A stretch of DNA of 64,000 nucleotides, taken from positions 62,001 to 126,000 of the forward strand of contig NZ_PYOD01000003.1 of assembly GCF_003026285.1 (NCBI RefSeq), read 5' to 3'. The stretch's first letter is position 1, and each line of letters begins with the position of its first letter. Source of the stretch: Photobacterium profundum. GTDB taxonomy: Bacteria > Pseudomonadota > Gammaproteobacteria > Enterobacterales > Vibrionaceae. The notes beneath the pieces were generated by a model. That model ran no database searches. It had not been told where the DNA came from and worked only from the letters and a program-made list of their open reading frames with translations. The position numbers and the translations under genes are program-made. This document shows, piece after piece, positions 9,719-18,185 of this stretch.

Positions 9719-9757
9719 AAGCGTTGTATTGTGTGCTTATATTTTTATTCCTAAACT

Positions 9758-9785
9758 AAAAAAGCCATCTGTAGATGGCTTTTTT
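9758..9785. terminator. Bidirectional rho-independent terminator
   Basis: AAAAAAGCCATCT and AGATGGCTTTTTT pair around a GT loop. It lies between the convergent alkylation-repair and hydratase genes. Confidence 0.88.
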
Positions 9786-9819
9786 ACTTGGAATATCTAA
9801 AATCTTTTAGTCGTTCATA

Positions 9820-10497
9820 TTAGAAATACAAACGAATAACAGATTCTGCTACACAGCCCGGTCGACGACAGCCTTCGATCTCTACTGATATTTCTTGAAC
9901 AATTTCCAGCCCACGTTTGATAGGTGTTACAGACTGAATCTTTGTACGTGCGCGTACGCGATTGCCTTCTTTAACAGGGTATGGGAAACGAACTTGGTTT
10001 AGGCCGTAATTAACGGTCATTTTAGCCGAAGGAAATTTAGTGTTTTCAGGGTTAACACTGTCTGTTAACACCGATAGCAAAGATAACGTTAAAAAACCAT
10101 GCGCAATGGTTGTTTTAAAAGGTGACTCATTTGCCGCACGCTCTTGGTCAGTGTGAATCCATTGATGATCTTCTGTTACTGCTGCAAAGCTATTAATTCG
10201 AGATTGATCAACAACCAGCCAATCACCGACGTGAATTTCTTCCCCTAATGTAGCTGTCAGTTCTGCTTGGATTTTTTCTGCTTCTGGGTGTAATTGAACC
10301 GGTGCTGGTTGAGCAATTGATTCTCCAGTGGATGCGATTTTTTGTTCTTTAACCCAAGTAGCAAGCTGACTATTGTTAGCTTTGCTTAAAAACTCGATCC
10401 AGTAATCGCGAATAGAGGGTGATAGCCAGTCTTTAAATTCAAATGGATGCTGCGCTAGCGTAACTCGCTTTTGCTTGAGAAAATCGACTACTTTCAT
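9820..10497 (-). CDS. MaoC-family (R)-specific enoyl-CoA hydratase with N-terminal extension
   Basis: Residues 85-225 are a hot-dog hydratase: the hydratase-2 motif FAAVTEDHQWIHTD places Asp110 and His115 as catalytic pair, followed by IAHGFLTLSLLS. The first 80 residues are an extra alpha-helical segment ending in a Pro-rich linker. MaoC/PhaJ enzymes convert trans-2-enoyl-CoA to (R)-3-hydroxyacyl-CoA for polyhydroxyalkanoate synthesis or fatty acid work. No PHA genes are nearby, so the pathway stays open. The start is at the only ATG with a clear frame, preceded on the minus strand by a weak AAGG. Confidence 0.82.
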   Translation of the reverse strand: MKVVDFLKQKRVTLAQHPFEFKDWLSPSIRDYWIEFLSKANNSQLATWVKEQKIASTGESIAQPAPVQLHPEAEKIQAELTATLGEEIHVGDWLVVDQSRINSFAAVTEDHQWIHTDQERAANESPFKTTIAHGFLTLSLLSVLTDSVNPENTKFPSAKMTVNYGLNQVRFPYPVKEGNRVRARTKIQSVTPIKRGLEIVQEISVEIEGCRRPGCVAESVIRLYF

Positions 10498-11171
10498 GGA
10501 TCTGACCTTTTTAAATAATGTCTCACTAAATAGTGAGGGCGCGTATTGTAACGATATTCGCCCTTAATAAAAATATTTTTGTGCTTTACGTCTCAATTTT
10601 CAACTCATCGGATGAGTTAAATTCCTTTGGAATCATAAAGATAAAAATTTTAAAAATAGCATTAAAAATCTATATTTATCATTTGTATCGTAACAAATTG
10701 GCATGTGTTCTAACTGATACCGTTAAAAACCCAGTCGATAACAATATTATCAAGAGTGTATGGTGATAATACACATCATTTTCCTATAACGTGGAACAAC
10801 ACGTAAATCTTACAGTATAAAATAATGGTGGTTCTTAACTGACCATACACGAAGCCACCTTGAGCTTCATTAACTGTAGAGGACGTCGGATCTCTTTTGA
10901 AATCGCTAGACACGGAAGTTGGCTTCCAGCGGTGTTCCCTTTGGGCGAGTTTAAAATACTTTTATACTTCGTTAATAAATTTCAGTTTAGAGCCACTAGA
11001 TCCTTAATTTATCTCCTTGCCTAAAAATATTTGAACTCTCGCTGTTCAGATAATTAATGGATTTGGTATTAACCTCAAACCACTGAGTCAATATTGAGAT
11101 TCGTTAAACAATTATAGGATGGACACTCACCCTCGAAACAGATTTCGCGTTTTCCAACTAAAATAAAGACG
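10498..11171. other. Long non-coding gap
   Basis: I see no convincing gene in these 674 bases. The 77-codon plus ORF at 10533-10766 is low-complexity and A+T rich. The middle (about 10840-10960) is less A+T rich and contains a short hairpin, GGAAG/CTTCC around TTGG, at about 10914-10927. That could belong to an untranslated RNA or a decayed element; I cannot name it. Confidence 0.4.
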
Positions 11172-12452
11172 TTGCTTTTATTGTCAAAGGTGAATCCAGT
11201 GCCCAGTTTTGCTACGCAATATTGCAAAGGGCTGCGATTACAATTTAGTCGCTGTATATCTTTTTACATAAGCTTTGTTTGTACGAGAGTTGTTTTTACG
11301 TGCCTAACTTTCACACATAAAACGTTTACTGTAAGAAGGGGGTTGGCGCTTTTTGCGCTAATAACTGTGACGAATAGCTATGCGTTGCCTGGTGATAAGC
11401 TTGTTTACACGCTGCATGATTCGGTGACTAAAGCGGTTAAAAAAGAGATTCCCGGCGCTGCAATTGCGATCATCATCGATGGACAAATTCGCTTACTTCG
11501 AGGTTACGGTGTAAAGAAGGTTGGCGGAAAAAATCGAGTCACCTCTGGTACTGTATTTCCTCTCGCGTCCATTTCGAAAACATTCGCTTCAGCGGTTACT
11601 TCGGTGTTGGTCGATAAAGGGATGATTGATTGGGATACCTACGTTGTGCCTTATCTTGAAACTGTTGAATTTAGCGATCCATCGCAGGGGAGTATTATTA
11701 CCTTGCGTCATATTTTGTCTCATACTACAGGGTTGGTACCTCAAGCTTATTCTGATCTGTTAGAGCAAAATGTCAGTTATGCTAAAATCAGGAGAAGGAT
11801 TCCTCAAATTGATTTTGTATGCTCCCCCGGTGATTGTTATGGTTATCAAAATGTAGTGTATAATCTCAGTGCAGAAATGCTGGAACTTGCATCTGGGCAT
11901 GATTACGATGTATTAGTTAAAGAGCACTTACTGATTCCGTTGAAAATGCAGTATGCTTCTGTTGGTTTTGATGCATTTAAAGCCAGCAAAAATCGTGTTG
12001 AACCCCACGTTAAAGTAAAATCTGGTTGGGCTGCCGTTAAGCCAGAACCTTATTATTATCGTGTGCCTGCTGCTGCGGGATTAAATGCCAGTGCTCAAGA
12101 TCTTGCAAAGTGGATGCTGGCACATTTAGGGCATAACCCATCGGTATTACGGCCTTCATCATTAACAATTATGCATAAAGCGCACATTCGGGCGAACCAA
12201 TCACGGTATAGAGCAAAGCTGAGTAATGTCTATTACGGATTAGGCTGGCGAACATTCGATTACCAAGGTATTACGGGCTTTGTTCATCATGGTGGCTGGG
12301 TTAAAGGAATACGAACTGAAATGCTTTTTAACCCTTTAACGCAAACAGGTATGGTTTTTTTAACAAATTGCGAAACAAAATTTGCGCGAGAGATTGTGCT
12401 CGATTTTCTTCTATTATATAAAAAGTATATCTATAACAGTGAAAAGCTTTAA
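11172..12452 (+). CDS. Beta-lactamase-family serine hydrolase (class C/AmpH-like)
   Basis: The SxxK motif is SISK (Ser133-Lys136 counted from 11172), the second motif is YQN (Tyr225-Asn227), and VHHGGWVKG near residue 371 is the HxG-type third motif, so the active site is complete. Members hydrolyse beta-lactams, D-amino-acid peptides or esters. Residues 54-71 (VRRGLALFALITVTNSYA) look like a signal peptide, so the enzyme is probably periplasmic. The start is uncertain: no ATG is well placed, TTG 11172, GTG 11190 or GTG 11199 (AAAGG upstream) are possible, and the first 53 residues look unlike coding sequence. An N-terminal rearrangement is possible. Confidence 0.75.
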   Translation: MLLLSKVNPVPSFATQYCKGLRLQFSRCISFYISFVCTRVVFTCLTFTHKTFTVRRGLALFALITVTNSYALPGDKLVYTLHDSVTKAVKKEIPGAAIAIIIDGQIRLLRGYGVKKVGGKNRVTSGTVFPLASISKTFASAVTSVLVDKGMIDWDTYVVPYLETVEFSDPSQGSIITLRHILSHTTGLVPQAYSDLLEQNVSYAKIRRRIPQIDFVCSPGDCYGYQNVVYNLSAEMLELASGHDYDVLVKEHLLIPLKMQYASVGFDAFKASKNRVEPHVKVKSGWAAVKPEPYYYRVPAAAGLNASAQDLAKWMLAHLGHNPSVLRPSSLTIMHKAHIRANQSRYRAKLSNVYYGLGWRTFDYQGITGFVHHGGWVKGIRTEMLFNPLTQTGMVFLTNCETKFAREIVLDFLLLYKKYIYNSEKL

Positions 12453-12563
12453 AGATGATACGTTCAGTACAGTTTAATAAAAGTCACGTATTGTTGCACA
12501 ATAAGGTATATTACTCGGGTTCTTTAAGACAATCAGATGATACACAACGATGAGGAACGGCAA

Positions 12564-12803
12564 ATGCCTAAAAAACGTAAATTGAAGCAATGTAAACAAA
12601 AAGAGAGTGTTGATTTTCCACGGTTAGAGCCAAATAGCACAGATACTGAGTTTGGTAGAGGAACCATTAGAGATAATGCGCTAAAAGCAGTTGTGACCAG
12701 TAAGTTGTTTACAACACGAGTGGTAAAAGCAAAAAAAGGAAAAGGAAGCTTTCAAAGAAAGGATAAATATAAAGGGCAAGAGCCCTATTCAATAGCCGCT
12801 TAA
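12564..12803 (+). CDS. arfA: Alternative ribosome-rescue factor A
   Basis: The central block GTIRDNALKAVVTSKLF followed by RVVKAKKGKGSFQRKDK matches the ArfA core (E. coli GQIKDNAIEALL...KKGKGSYMRK). ArfA recruits RF2 to ribosomes stalled on nonstop mRNA when tmRNA is lacking. ATG 12564 is preferred over the upstream in-frame ATG 12537 because GAGG lies 10 nt before it; this gives 79 residues. The last codons and the stop are inside a long hairpin, the hallmark of ArfA control by tmRNA: the mRNA is cut or ended so that full product is tagged when tmRNA works. Confidence 0.9.
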   Translation: MPKKRKLKQCKQKESVDFPRLEPNSTDTEFGRGTIRDNALKAVVTSKLFTTRVVKAKKGKGSFQRKDKYKGQEPYSIAA

Positions 12804-12831
12804 TGTAGCAGATATTGAATAGGGCTTTTTT
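12781..12831 (+). promoter_or_regulatory. Nonstop-generating hairpin and terminator of arfA
   Basis: Arms AGCCCTATTCAATA (12781-12794) and TATTGAATAGGGCT (12813-12826) form a perfect 14-bp stem, extended by a G-U pair, and the second arm runs into a T-tract. The 18-nt loop holds the arfA stop codon (12801-12803). In E. coli RNase III cuts such a stem before the stop. Here the T-tract also makes it a terminator. Confidence 0.85.
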
Positions 12832-12872
12832 TATACCATTGAAAAGGAACCTAATATTAAAGCAGGCAATGA

Positions 12873-13871
12873 ATGACAATCCCCATTAACATTCTACAGA
12901 CTATCGCGAGTGCAGTAGGGGCTGAGCGTGTTACCAGTACTCAGTTAATTCAGCATTTGTGGGGCGGTTATGGCGAACTTTTACGCGTTGAACTTGCAGG
13001 CTGCTCTCAATATGAATCGGTCATTGTTAAATACATAAAACTACCTCAACCTGAACATCACCCAAGAGGGTGGAACACAGTCACCTCTCATCAACGCAAG
13101 TTAGATTCTTATCAAGTTGAAGTCAGTTGGTATCAACATTTTGCCAATCATTGTAAGAGTGAATGTGCGGTACCCAAGTGTTTATTCGTGAAAGAACAAG
13201 ATGGAGAAATCTTACTCATCTTAGAAGATTTGAAAACACTAGGCTTTAGTGAAGTACATAAAGACATAAACCAAGAACAAATCGAAGCTTGTTTATACTG
13301 GTTAGCACATTTTCATGCTCAGCACCTTGGTGCAGACCCAATAGGGCTTTGGAAGTCCGGCACGTATTGGCATCTAGATACGCGGCCAGATGAAATTGCA
13401 GCATTGTTGGATTTCCCCTTAAAAAATGCAGCACCGCTTATCGACGAAACGTTGAAGAAAACCCCGTATCAAACGTTGGTGCATGGTGATGCAAAACTCG
13501 CGAACTTTTGTTTTACACCGAAAGGGGATCACGTTGCTGGCGTTGATTTTCAATACGTAGGCAAAGGTTGTGGGATGAAAGATGTTGTACTGTTTTTTAG
13601 TAGCTGTATACCGTTCGATGAATGTGAGAAACGAATACCAAGCTTACTTGACTATTATTTCAAACAACTTGAACACGCTTTAGTTAAGCATCAGCCTCAA
13701 ATAGACCCTAATGATGTAGTGCAAGTATGGAAACCACTTTACTGTATCGCTTGGGCTGATTTTCAACGTTTTGTTAAAGGTTGGAGCCCTGATCACTGGA
13801 AGATTAATCCATATACTGAAAGCCTGACTAAAAAAGCATTGTTACAGTTAGGTGTACCCGATAGGGCGTGA
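12873..13871 (+). CDS. Aminoglycoside-phosphotransferase-fold kinase
   Basis: 332 residues with the APH/choline-kinase catalytic core: VHGDAKLANF (His204, Asp206, Asn211) is the catalytic loop and VAGVDFQYVG (Asp225) the metal-binding Asp. The N-lobe shows WGGYGELLRVEL and a lysine in IVKYIKLP. The sequence resembles the ecdysteroid-kinase-like/DUF1679 side of the superfamily, which phosphorylates small alcohols. Substrate unknown; an antibiotic target is not implied. It is monocistronic and follows arfA by 70 bp. Confidence 0.75.
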   Translation: MTIPINILQTIASAVGAERVTSTQLIQHLWGGYGELLRVELAGCSQYESVIVKYIKLPQPEHHPRGWNTVTSHQRKLDSYQVEVSWYQHFANHCKSECAVPKCLFVKEQDGEILLILEDLKTLGFSEVHKDINQEQIEACLYWLAHFHAQHLGADPIGLWKSGTYWHLDTRPDEIAALLDFPLKNAAPLIDETLKKTPYQTLVHGDAKLANFCFTPKGDHVAGVDFQYVGKGCGMKDVVLFFSSCIPFDECEKRIPSLLDYYFKQLEHALVKHQPQIDPNDVVQVWKPLYCIAWADFQRFVKGWSPDHWKINPYTESLTKKALLQLGVPDRA

Positions 13872-13941
13872 ATTGATACTTTGCCCTTTGTTTTCAAAAA
13901 AGGAGCGGGGTTACATTGTGCTGAATATAATTTAGGTGACT

Positions 13942-14787
13942 ATGAAACTTACAGCGTTAGTTGATAACACACGGTTAGATAATAGAACAGACCTTGCGGT
14001 TGAACGAGGCTTGTCTCTTCATGTTAATACAATGGGTAGACAGGTATTATTTGATGCAGGAAGCAGTAAAGCTTTTTGCGATAATGCAGCGTTGTTAAAT
14101 GTTAAAATCCAAGATGTAGATGCTGCCGTTATTTCACATCGACACCATGATCATTGTAATGGTGTTAGTCATTTCCTCGATCGTAACTCTAAGGCTCCGG
14201 TATATTTTCGTGAGTGCGAAGAAACAGACTATTGTTTCAAGGCGTTTGGCTTTAAAACTAATGTAGGTATTGATAAGAGCTTATTAGATAACGCTACGGA
14301 ACGATTTAATTTCGTTAATAAGACAACAGAAATATTCCCCAATATTTTCATTATTACAAAATTAAGCCGCAAGTATGAACAGCCGAAAGGTAATCAGTAT
14401 CTTTTCACTAACTCTGGCTTGGGTTGTAAACCAGATACATTTGACCATGAGCTACTTATGGTCATTAAGGAAAATGATGGCCTTATCGTATTCACGGGGT
14501 GTGCCCATAGTGGTGTGCTTAATATGGTTGATACTGCGGTTGAGCTTTTCCCTAGTACCAAAATTAAGGCTGTTGTAGGTGGCTTTCACTTAGTCGGATT
14601 ACCACTATTTAACAGTATTGGCGGTAGTAAGAAAGAGATTGAGGTTCTCGGACAAACATTATTAAGTTACCCTATAGATAAGTTATATACTGGCCATTGC
14701 ACTGGCATGAAGGCATATGGAATACTCAAAGGTGTACTTGGTGATCGTCTTGAATATTTACCAACAGGGCGTAGCGTCGTTATTTAG
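13942..14787 (+). CDS. Metallo-beta-lactamase-fold hydrolase (MptE/dihydropterin-synthase-like group)
   Basis: Residues 63-71 contain the zinc motif HRHHDH (His66, His68, Asp70, His71). FTGCAHSGVLNMV supplies another His, GGFHLVG a later one, and LYTGHCTGMKAY the last. This pattern is typical of the MBL subgroup annotated as 7,8-dihydropterin-6-yl-methyl-4-aminobenzene 5'-phosphate synthase-like, whose bacterial role is not settled. ATG 13942 is chosen; the GTG at 13936 is an alternative two codons upstream. It stands alone. Confidence 0.8.
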   Translation: MKLTALVDNTRLDNRTDLAVERGLSLHVNTMGRQVLFDAGSSKAFCDNAALLNVKIQDVDAAVISHRHHDHCNGVSHFLDRNSKAPVYFRECEETDYCFKAFGFKTNVGIDKSLLDNATERFNFVNKTTEIFPNIFIITKLSRKYEQPKGNQYLFTNSGLGCKPDTFDHELLMVIKENDGLIVFTGCAHSGVLNMVDTAVELFPSTKIKAVVGGFHLVGLPLFNSIGGSKKEIEVLGQTLLSYPIDKLYTGHCTGMKAYGILKGVLGDRLEYLPTGRSVVI

Positions 14788-14878
14788 TGGTTAACCTTGG
14801 ATAAGCTGCTTCAGCTATACGATTCAGTGAAAAAGGAAAGGATAATGTCTAACCTGCACAGTTAGACACGTTGAAAGA

Positions 14879-15661
14879 TTACCCCTGCGACTTTAACTGG
14901 ATTGTATTTTTGTACAATCTAGGGTCGTCAATTTTATCAAACATTGAACTATCTGGTAAACAATCATCGTCAACGTAGTCAATGTAATCAGCTGATGAAT
15001 CAAAAACTAAGATATCTAACGCCAGCCTATCTAATCCGTACAAACCACGGTGAATCATATCTGCCGAAAAAACTAACACGTCACCCGCGGCTAACCCAAT
15101 TGACTTACCTGTTGAGAGATTCTCACTGCTCACTCTGCCATTTTCTTCTTGTCTGACATCAAACTCTTCATCATTATCCCAGCGCTTATGTGTGCCTGGA
15201 ACTAACTCCATACCTAGTTCATCAAATAAAGGTACACGAAGATGTAATACTTGCGTCTCCTTTATGACTCTTTTTTGCGAATCAAGATCATGATCATATT
15301 GACAGTCTCGATGCCAAAAATCTTTTTGTTGAGGGTTAACAGGGTTAAAAAATAATTGCGTATTCATAAATGCAGGATTAACCGAGATCACTGAATCAAC
15401 AAGTGCCATTATTTTCTTGGAGCTAATAAAATTAAACAGCTTTACACGATCGTCAAACGCTAAATATTGACTTCCGGTGATCAACGAAGAGTTAAAAGCT
15501 TCATCTTGATAAAAATCCGTGTTGTCATCTTTCCAACGCTCATGAAATTTTAAGACAACGTCTCTAAGTGACGAGATTTCAGACGCCGTAAAATAATCCC
15601 TTATGACAAAGAAACCTTGTTCTTCATAGTTGCTATTCAATTGATTTCTATTTTCTAACAT
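14879..15661 (-). CDS. Phytanoyl-CoA dioxygenase (PhyH) family Fe(II)/2-oxoglutarate oxygenase
   Basis: A 260-residue double-stranded beta-helix oxygenase. The iron facial triad is visible as HRD (His117, Asp119, in FWHRDCQYDH) and His204 (SADMIHRGLYG). The N-terminal YEEQGFFVIRDYFTASEI is typical of PhyH. Bacterial relatives hydroxylate small metabolites such as ectoine or act in secondary metabolism; the substrate here is unknown. No linked biosynthetic genes are present. The upstream 550 bp are non-coding and carry a palindromic repeat. Confidence 0.82.
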   Translation of the reverse strand: MLENRNQLNSNYEEQGFFVIRDYFTASEISSLRDVVLKFHERWKDDNTDFYQDEAFNSSLITGSQYLAFDDRVKLFNFISSKKIMALVDSVISVNPAFMNTQLFFNPVNPQQKDFWHRDCQYDHDLDSQKRVIKETQVLHLRVPLFDELGMELVPGTHKRWDNDEEFDVRQEENGRVSSENLSTGKSIGLAAGDVLVFSADMIHRGLYGLDRLALDILVFDSSADYIDYVDDDCLPDSSMFDKIDDPRLYKNTIQLKSQG

Positions 15662-16217
15662 TAACTACCAATAGCTCCAATTTATCATGAGAATTCGCAT
15701 CAAAAAAACTTACTAACGTGCGGTAAAATTCTAACAGGAGTGGTCTACCTACACCTCTAAATGGTGAAGCTTCAACCTGCCATTAAAAAATAGGCATTAT
15801 ACCCAAGTTATCTCAAGATGCTCGCTGAGATCACTCTGAATCCTGCATATTGAGGTAGCTTGGGTATATACTTTCATCGCTTGCTTCGTCGTTAGCAATA
15901 AAGTGCATCATTAAGGTATTCATCTAGGTGATGCTCGCTAGAGCTTAGCAACTATTACCGTATTCGAAATAACCTTCAAGATTGAGTTCTGGTTGACGCC
16001 GCTTATTCTTATATAAAGAAGCTAGTTATGTTATTGCTCTTAGTGCTAATAGAATGCTGAACGTTATTTTAATTTTTTAATAAGTTAGATTATAAAAATC
16101 ATTTTCTTATGTCAGATAGTTAAATGCCACTAGGTTAATGGGGTGTTAAATGTGAATTGCTTCACATACATGTCTTTATTTTTTGTTTATTATAAATGTA
16201 CTTCATAGGGGTTTTAA
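15662..16217. other. Long non-coding gap carrying a palindromic repeat
   Basis: This holds the promoters of two divergent genes, a 71-bp palindromic repeat (listed separately) and, just after it, a segment where the word GATGCTCGCT recurs (about 15818 and 15930). No gene is seen. Confidence 0.5.
15798..15868. repeat. Palindromic intergenic repeat, copy 1
   Basis: An imperfect 71-bp palindrome begins TATACCCAAGTTATCTCAA and ends TTGAGGTAGCTTGGGTATA. A shorter, related copy lies at 37017-37075. The ends are mutually complementary, as in a MITE-like or REP-like element. No transposase is seen. Confidence 0.7.
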
Positions 16218-16739
16218 ATGAAAATGAATTCAAACGAATTAAATATAAAAGTGTTTTTCCAGGGCGTATTAAACGTTCTGGTCAACGCTGTTTATTCGTG
16301 CGTATGTATTCATAGCCATGAAGACCTAATCACGAATACTGAAGAAGAATTAGATGAATTAGCTTCAAATTACAATCAGATTTATATCAATCTTGGTGAG
16401 TTAATTGGCAAGAAAATACATCACTGGTATGGTGAGAACGTTCTGCGCTGGAGTCGTAATTTCTTATCTTATCAAGCAAATGTGAGAACGTTGCTTTCTG
16501 TACTATCACTGACTTATCTACATTTCGTAGAGCAAGTTTCAGCGAGTTCTATGGTGCTCTTCTATCGTTATGCGCCGGGAAATAGCGTGATGTTAGGAAA
16601 TTTACCTACTAATTCGTTTAGTCACATTCTTAATGTAAAATCATTTAGTATCAATCATTTGAACAGCAGTCATCTTAAGGTGGCTGCTGTTTTTTTTGTT
16701 TCTAATAAATCAACAGTCAGTAGATTGTTAACGAGGTAA
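16218..16739 (+). CDS. Uncharacterised PTS-linked protein, member 1 of a two-gene family
   Basis: A 173-codon frame starting at ATG 16218 with AGGGG 7 nt upstream and ending 2 bp before the EIIB gene. Residues about 47-130 share a pattern with the ORF at 23917-24426, which has the same position before another EIIB gene: LDEL/LDEV, then NLG/SVG, then HH/YHN, then ASSMVLFYR/ASSQMLTCYR. The last 25 codons run through a terminator hairpin, so the frame may end as a run-on. I do not recognise a known family. It may be a regulator of the PTS operon, or the transcript rather than the protein may matter. Confidence 0.5.
   Translation: MKMNSNELNIKVFFQGVLNVLVNAVYSCVCIHSHEDLITNTEEELDELASNYNQIYINLGELIGKKIHHWYGENVLRWSRNFLSYQANVRTLLSVLSLTYLHFVEQVSASSMVLFYRYAPGNSVMLGNLPTNSFSHILNVKSFSINHLNSSHLKVAAVFFVSNKSTVSRLLTR
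16662..16697 (+). terminator. Rho-independent terminator/attenuator 45 nt before EIIB
   Basis: AACAGCAG and CTGCTGTT pair, and the stem continues through TCATC/GGTGG with G-U pairs around a TTAA loop, followed by eight T. It lies inside the 3' end of the upstream frame. Transcription of the EIIB gene must pass it or start after it. Confidence 0.85.
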
Positions 16740-16741
16740 AT

Positions 16742-17056
16742 ATGTTTATTGTTTGTGTCGCTGCTTGTCCAACAGGGATTGCCCACACTTATATGGCAGC
16801 AGAAGCGTTGGAAGTGCTTGGTAAAGAGCATAACTGGGAAGTGAAAGTCGAGACTCAAGGTAGTACCGGAATCGACAATGAAATCACATTAGAAGATATC
16901 GAACGAGCTGATGGCGCGATAATCGCGGCTGAAATTGCCATCGATGGAATGGAGAGATTTGAAAAATTAAAAACTTTGGAATGTTCTGTAGCAGATCCAA
17001 TTAAACAATCAGCAGCAGTATATGAAACCATGATACATATAATAAATAACAAATAA
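16742..17056 (+). CDS. PTS fructose-family EIIB component
   Basis: A 104-residue single-domain EIIB of the fructose/mannitol superfamily. The phosphorylated cysteine is Cys9 in AACPTGIAHTYMAAEAL, followed by VKVETQGSTG. It receives phosphate from EIIA (supplied by the HPr-EI-EIIA fusion at 20908) and passes it to sugar bound by EIIC encoded 23 bp downstream. Family members of this stand-alone type include FrwB and FryB. Confidence 0.93.
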   Translation: MFIVCVAACPTGIAHTYMAAEALEVLGKEHNWEVKVETQGSTGIDNEITLEDIERADGAIIAAEIAIDGMERFEKLKTLECSVADPIKQSAAVYETMIHIINNK

Positions 17057-17079
17057 TAAAAACAACAAGGATGAATACC

Positions 17080-18174
17080 ATGACCCTACTATTAAAAACA
17101 AAAAAAACAGAAGTTGATAGATTAAGAGAAGCTTTGATGACAGGAGTGTCATATATGATTCCTGTTATTGTTGCTGGTGGCATGCTATTAGCATTTGGTT
17201 CATTATTTGAAACGCTTACTGGTGTTGATTTAAAAGAAAGTGATTCCTTTCTAGCACAAATAATTAATGATTTGAAAATATTTGGTTTATATGGGTTAAC
17301 ACTTTTATTTCCAGTTATTGCTGCTTTTGTTGGTTTTGGTTTAGCTGGAAAACCAGCAATTGCACCTGGGTTAATGGCAGGGATGTTAGCTCGCGATATG
17401 CAGATGGGATTTCTCGGTGCATTACTTGGTGGTTTGATGGTTGGTTATTTAGTTCGCTGGATGCTAGCGAATATCAAATTACCTAAAGATTTTCGTAGTT
17501 TGTTGCCAATGGTAATAATTCCACTATTAGGCACTGCAATAGTTCTTTTTGTTATGAAATATATTGTGGGTTATCCGCTCATTGCACTCAATACAGGCTT
17601 GGAAAGCTGGTTGGTGGATATGTCTGGTGGCAACAAAATATTGATGGCGGCAGTACTTGGCGCCATGGTTGGCTTTGACTTGGGGGGGCCGATTAACAAA
17701 GCGGCGATTACTGTGAGTCTTGGCTTATTTGCCCAAGGGATTTATGAGCCTGTAACGGCTTCGCATATCGCGATTATGGTTGCTCCGTTTGGTATTGGTG
17801 TTTCGACAATTGTGGCGAAAAAATACTATACCAAAGAGCTGCAAGATAATGGGCGTGCGGCAATGATGATGTCTTGTGTCGGAATCAGTGAAGGGGCTAT
17901 TCCATTCATTCTTGCCAATCCTGCATTAATTGTAATTAACACTATTGGCAGTGCCATTGCAGCTTCGATGGTTATTATGTTTGATTCGATTGTTCAGGCT
18001 CCTGCTGCGGGAATTTTGGCTCTTGTTTTATCTTCAAACTTCTTCTTATACCTGCTTTCAATTGCATCCGGTGTGACTTTCGTCGCGCTAGGGACATCGG
18101 TGCTCATGAAGCGCCAGTATATGAAAAATCAGGTAATGGAAGAGACCCAAAGTAAATACACAGAATCACTATAG
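17080..18174 (+). CDS. PTS fructose-family EIIC permease
   Basis: A membrane permease of about 364 residues with the family signatures ALMTGVSYMIPVIVAGG, FGLAGKPAIAPGLMAGML, and GAMVGFDLGGPINKAA. ATG 17080 is preferred because AAGGA lies 8 nt before it; the ATG at 17071 overlaps that site. It forms the sugar channel paired with the EIIB at 16742. The next gene, a cytoplasmic alpha-mannosidase, suggests a mannoside substrate. It is close in sequence to the second EIIC at 24756, so the two pairs are paralogues. Confidence 0.92.
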   Translation: MTLLLKTKKTEVDRLREALMTGVSYMIPVIVAGGMLLAFGSLFETLTGVDLKESDSFLAQIINDLKIFGLYGLTLLFPVIAAFVGFGLAGKPAIAPGLMAGMLARDMQMGFLGALLGGLMVGYLVRWMLANIKLPKDFRSLLPMVIIPLLGTAIVLFVMKYIVGYPLIALNTGLESWLVDMSGGNKILMAAVLGAMVGFDLGGPINKAAITVSLGLFAQGIYEPVTASHIAIMVAPFGIGVSTIVAKKYYTKELQDNGRAAMMMSCVGISEGAIPFILANPALIVINTIGSAIAASMVIMFDSIVQAPAAGILALVLSSNFFLYLLSIASGVTFVALGTSVLMKRQYMKNQVMEETQSKYTESL

Positions 18175-18185
18175 AGGGCCTAGCA

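Noticed and set aside
10533..10766. 77-codon ORF
   Set aside because: Low-complexity A+T-rich sequence, no ribosome site and no motif.
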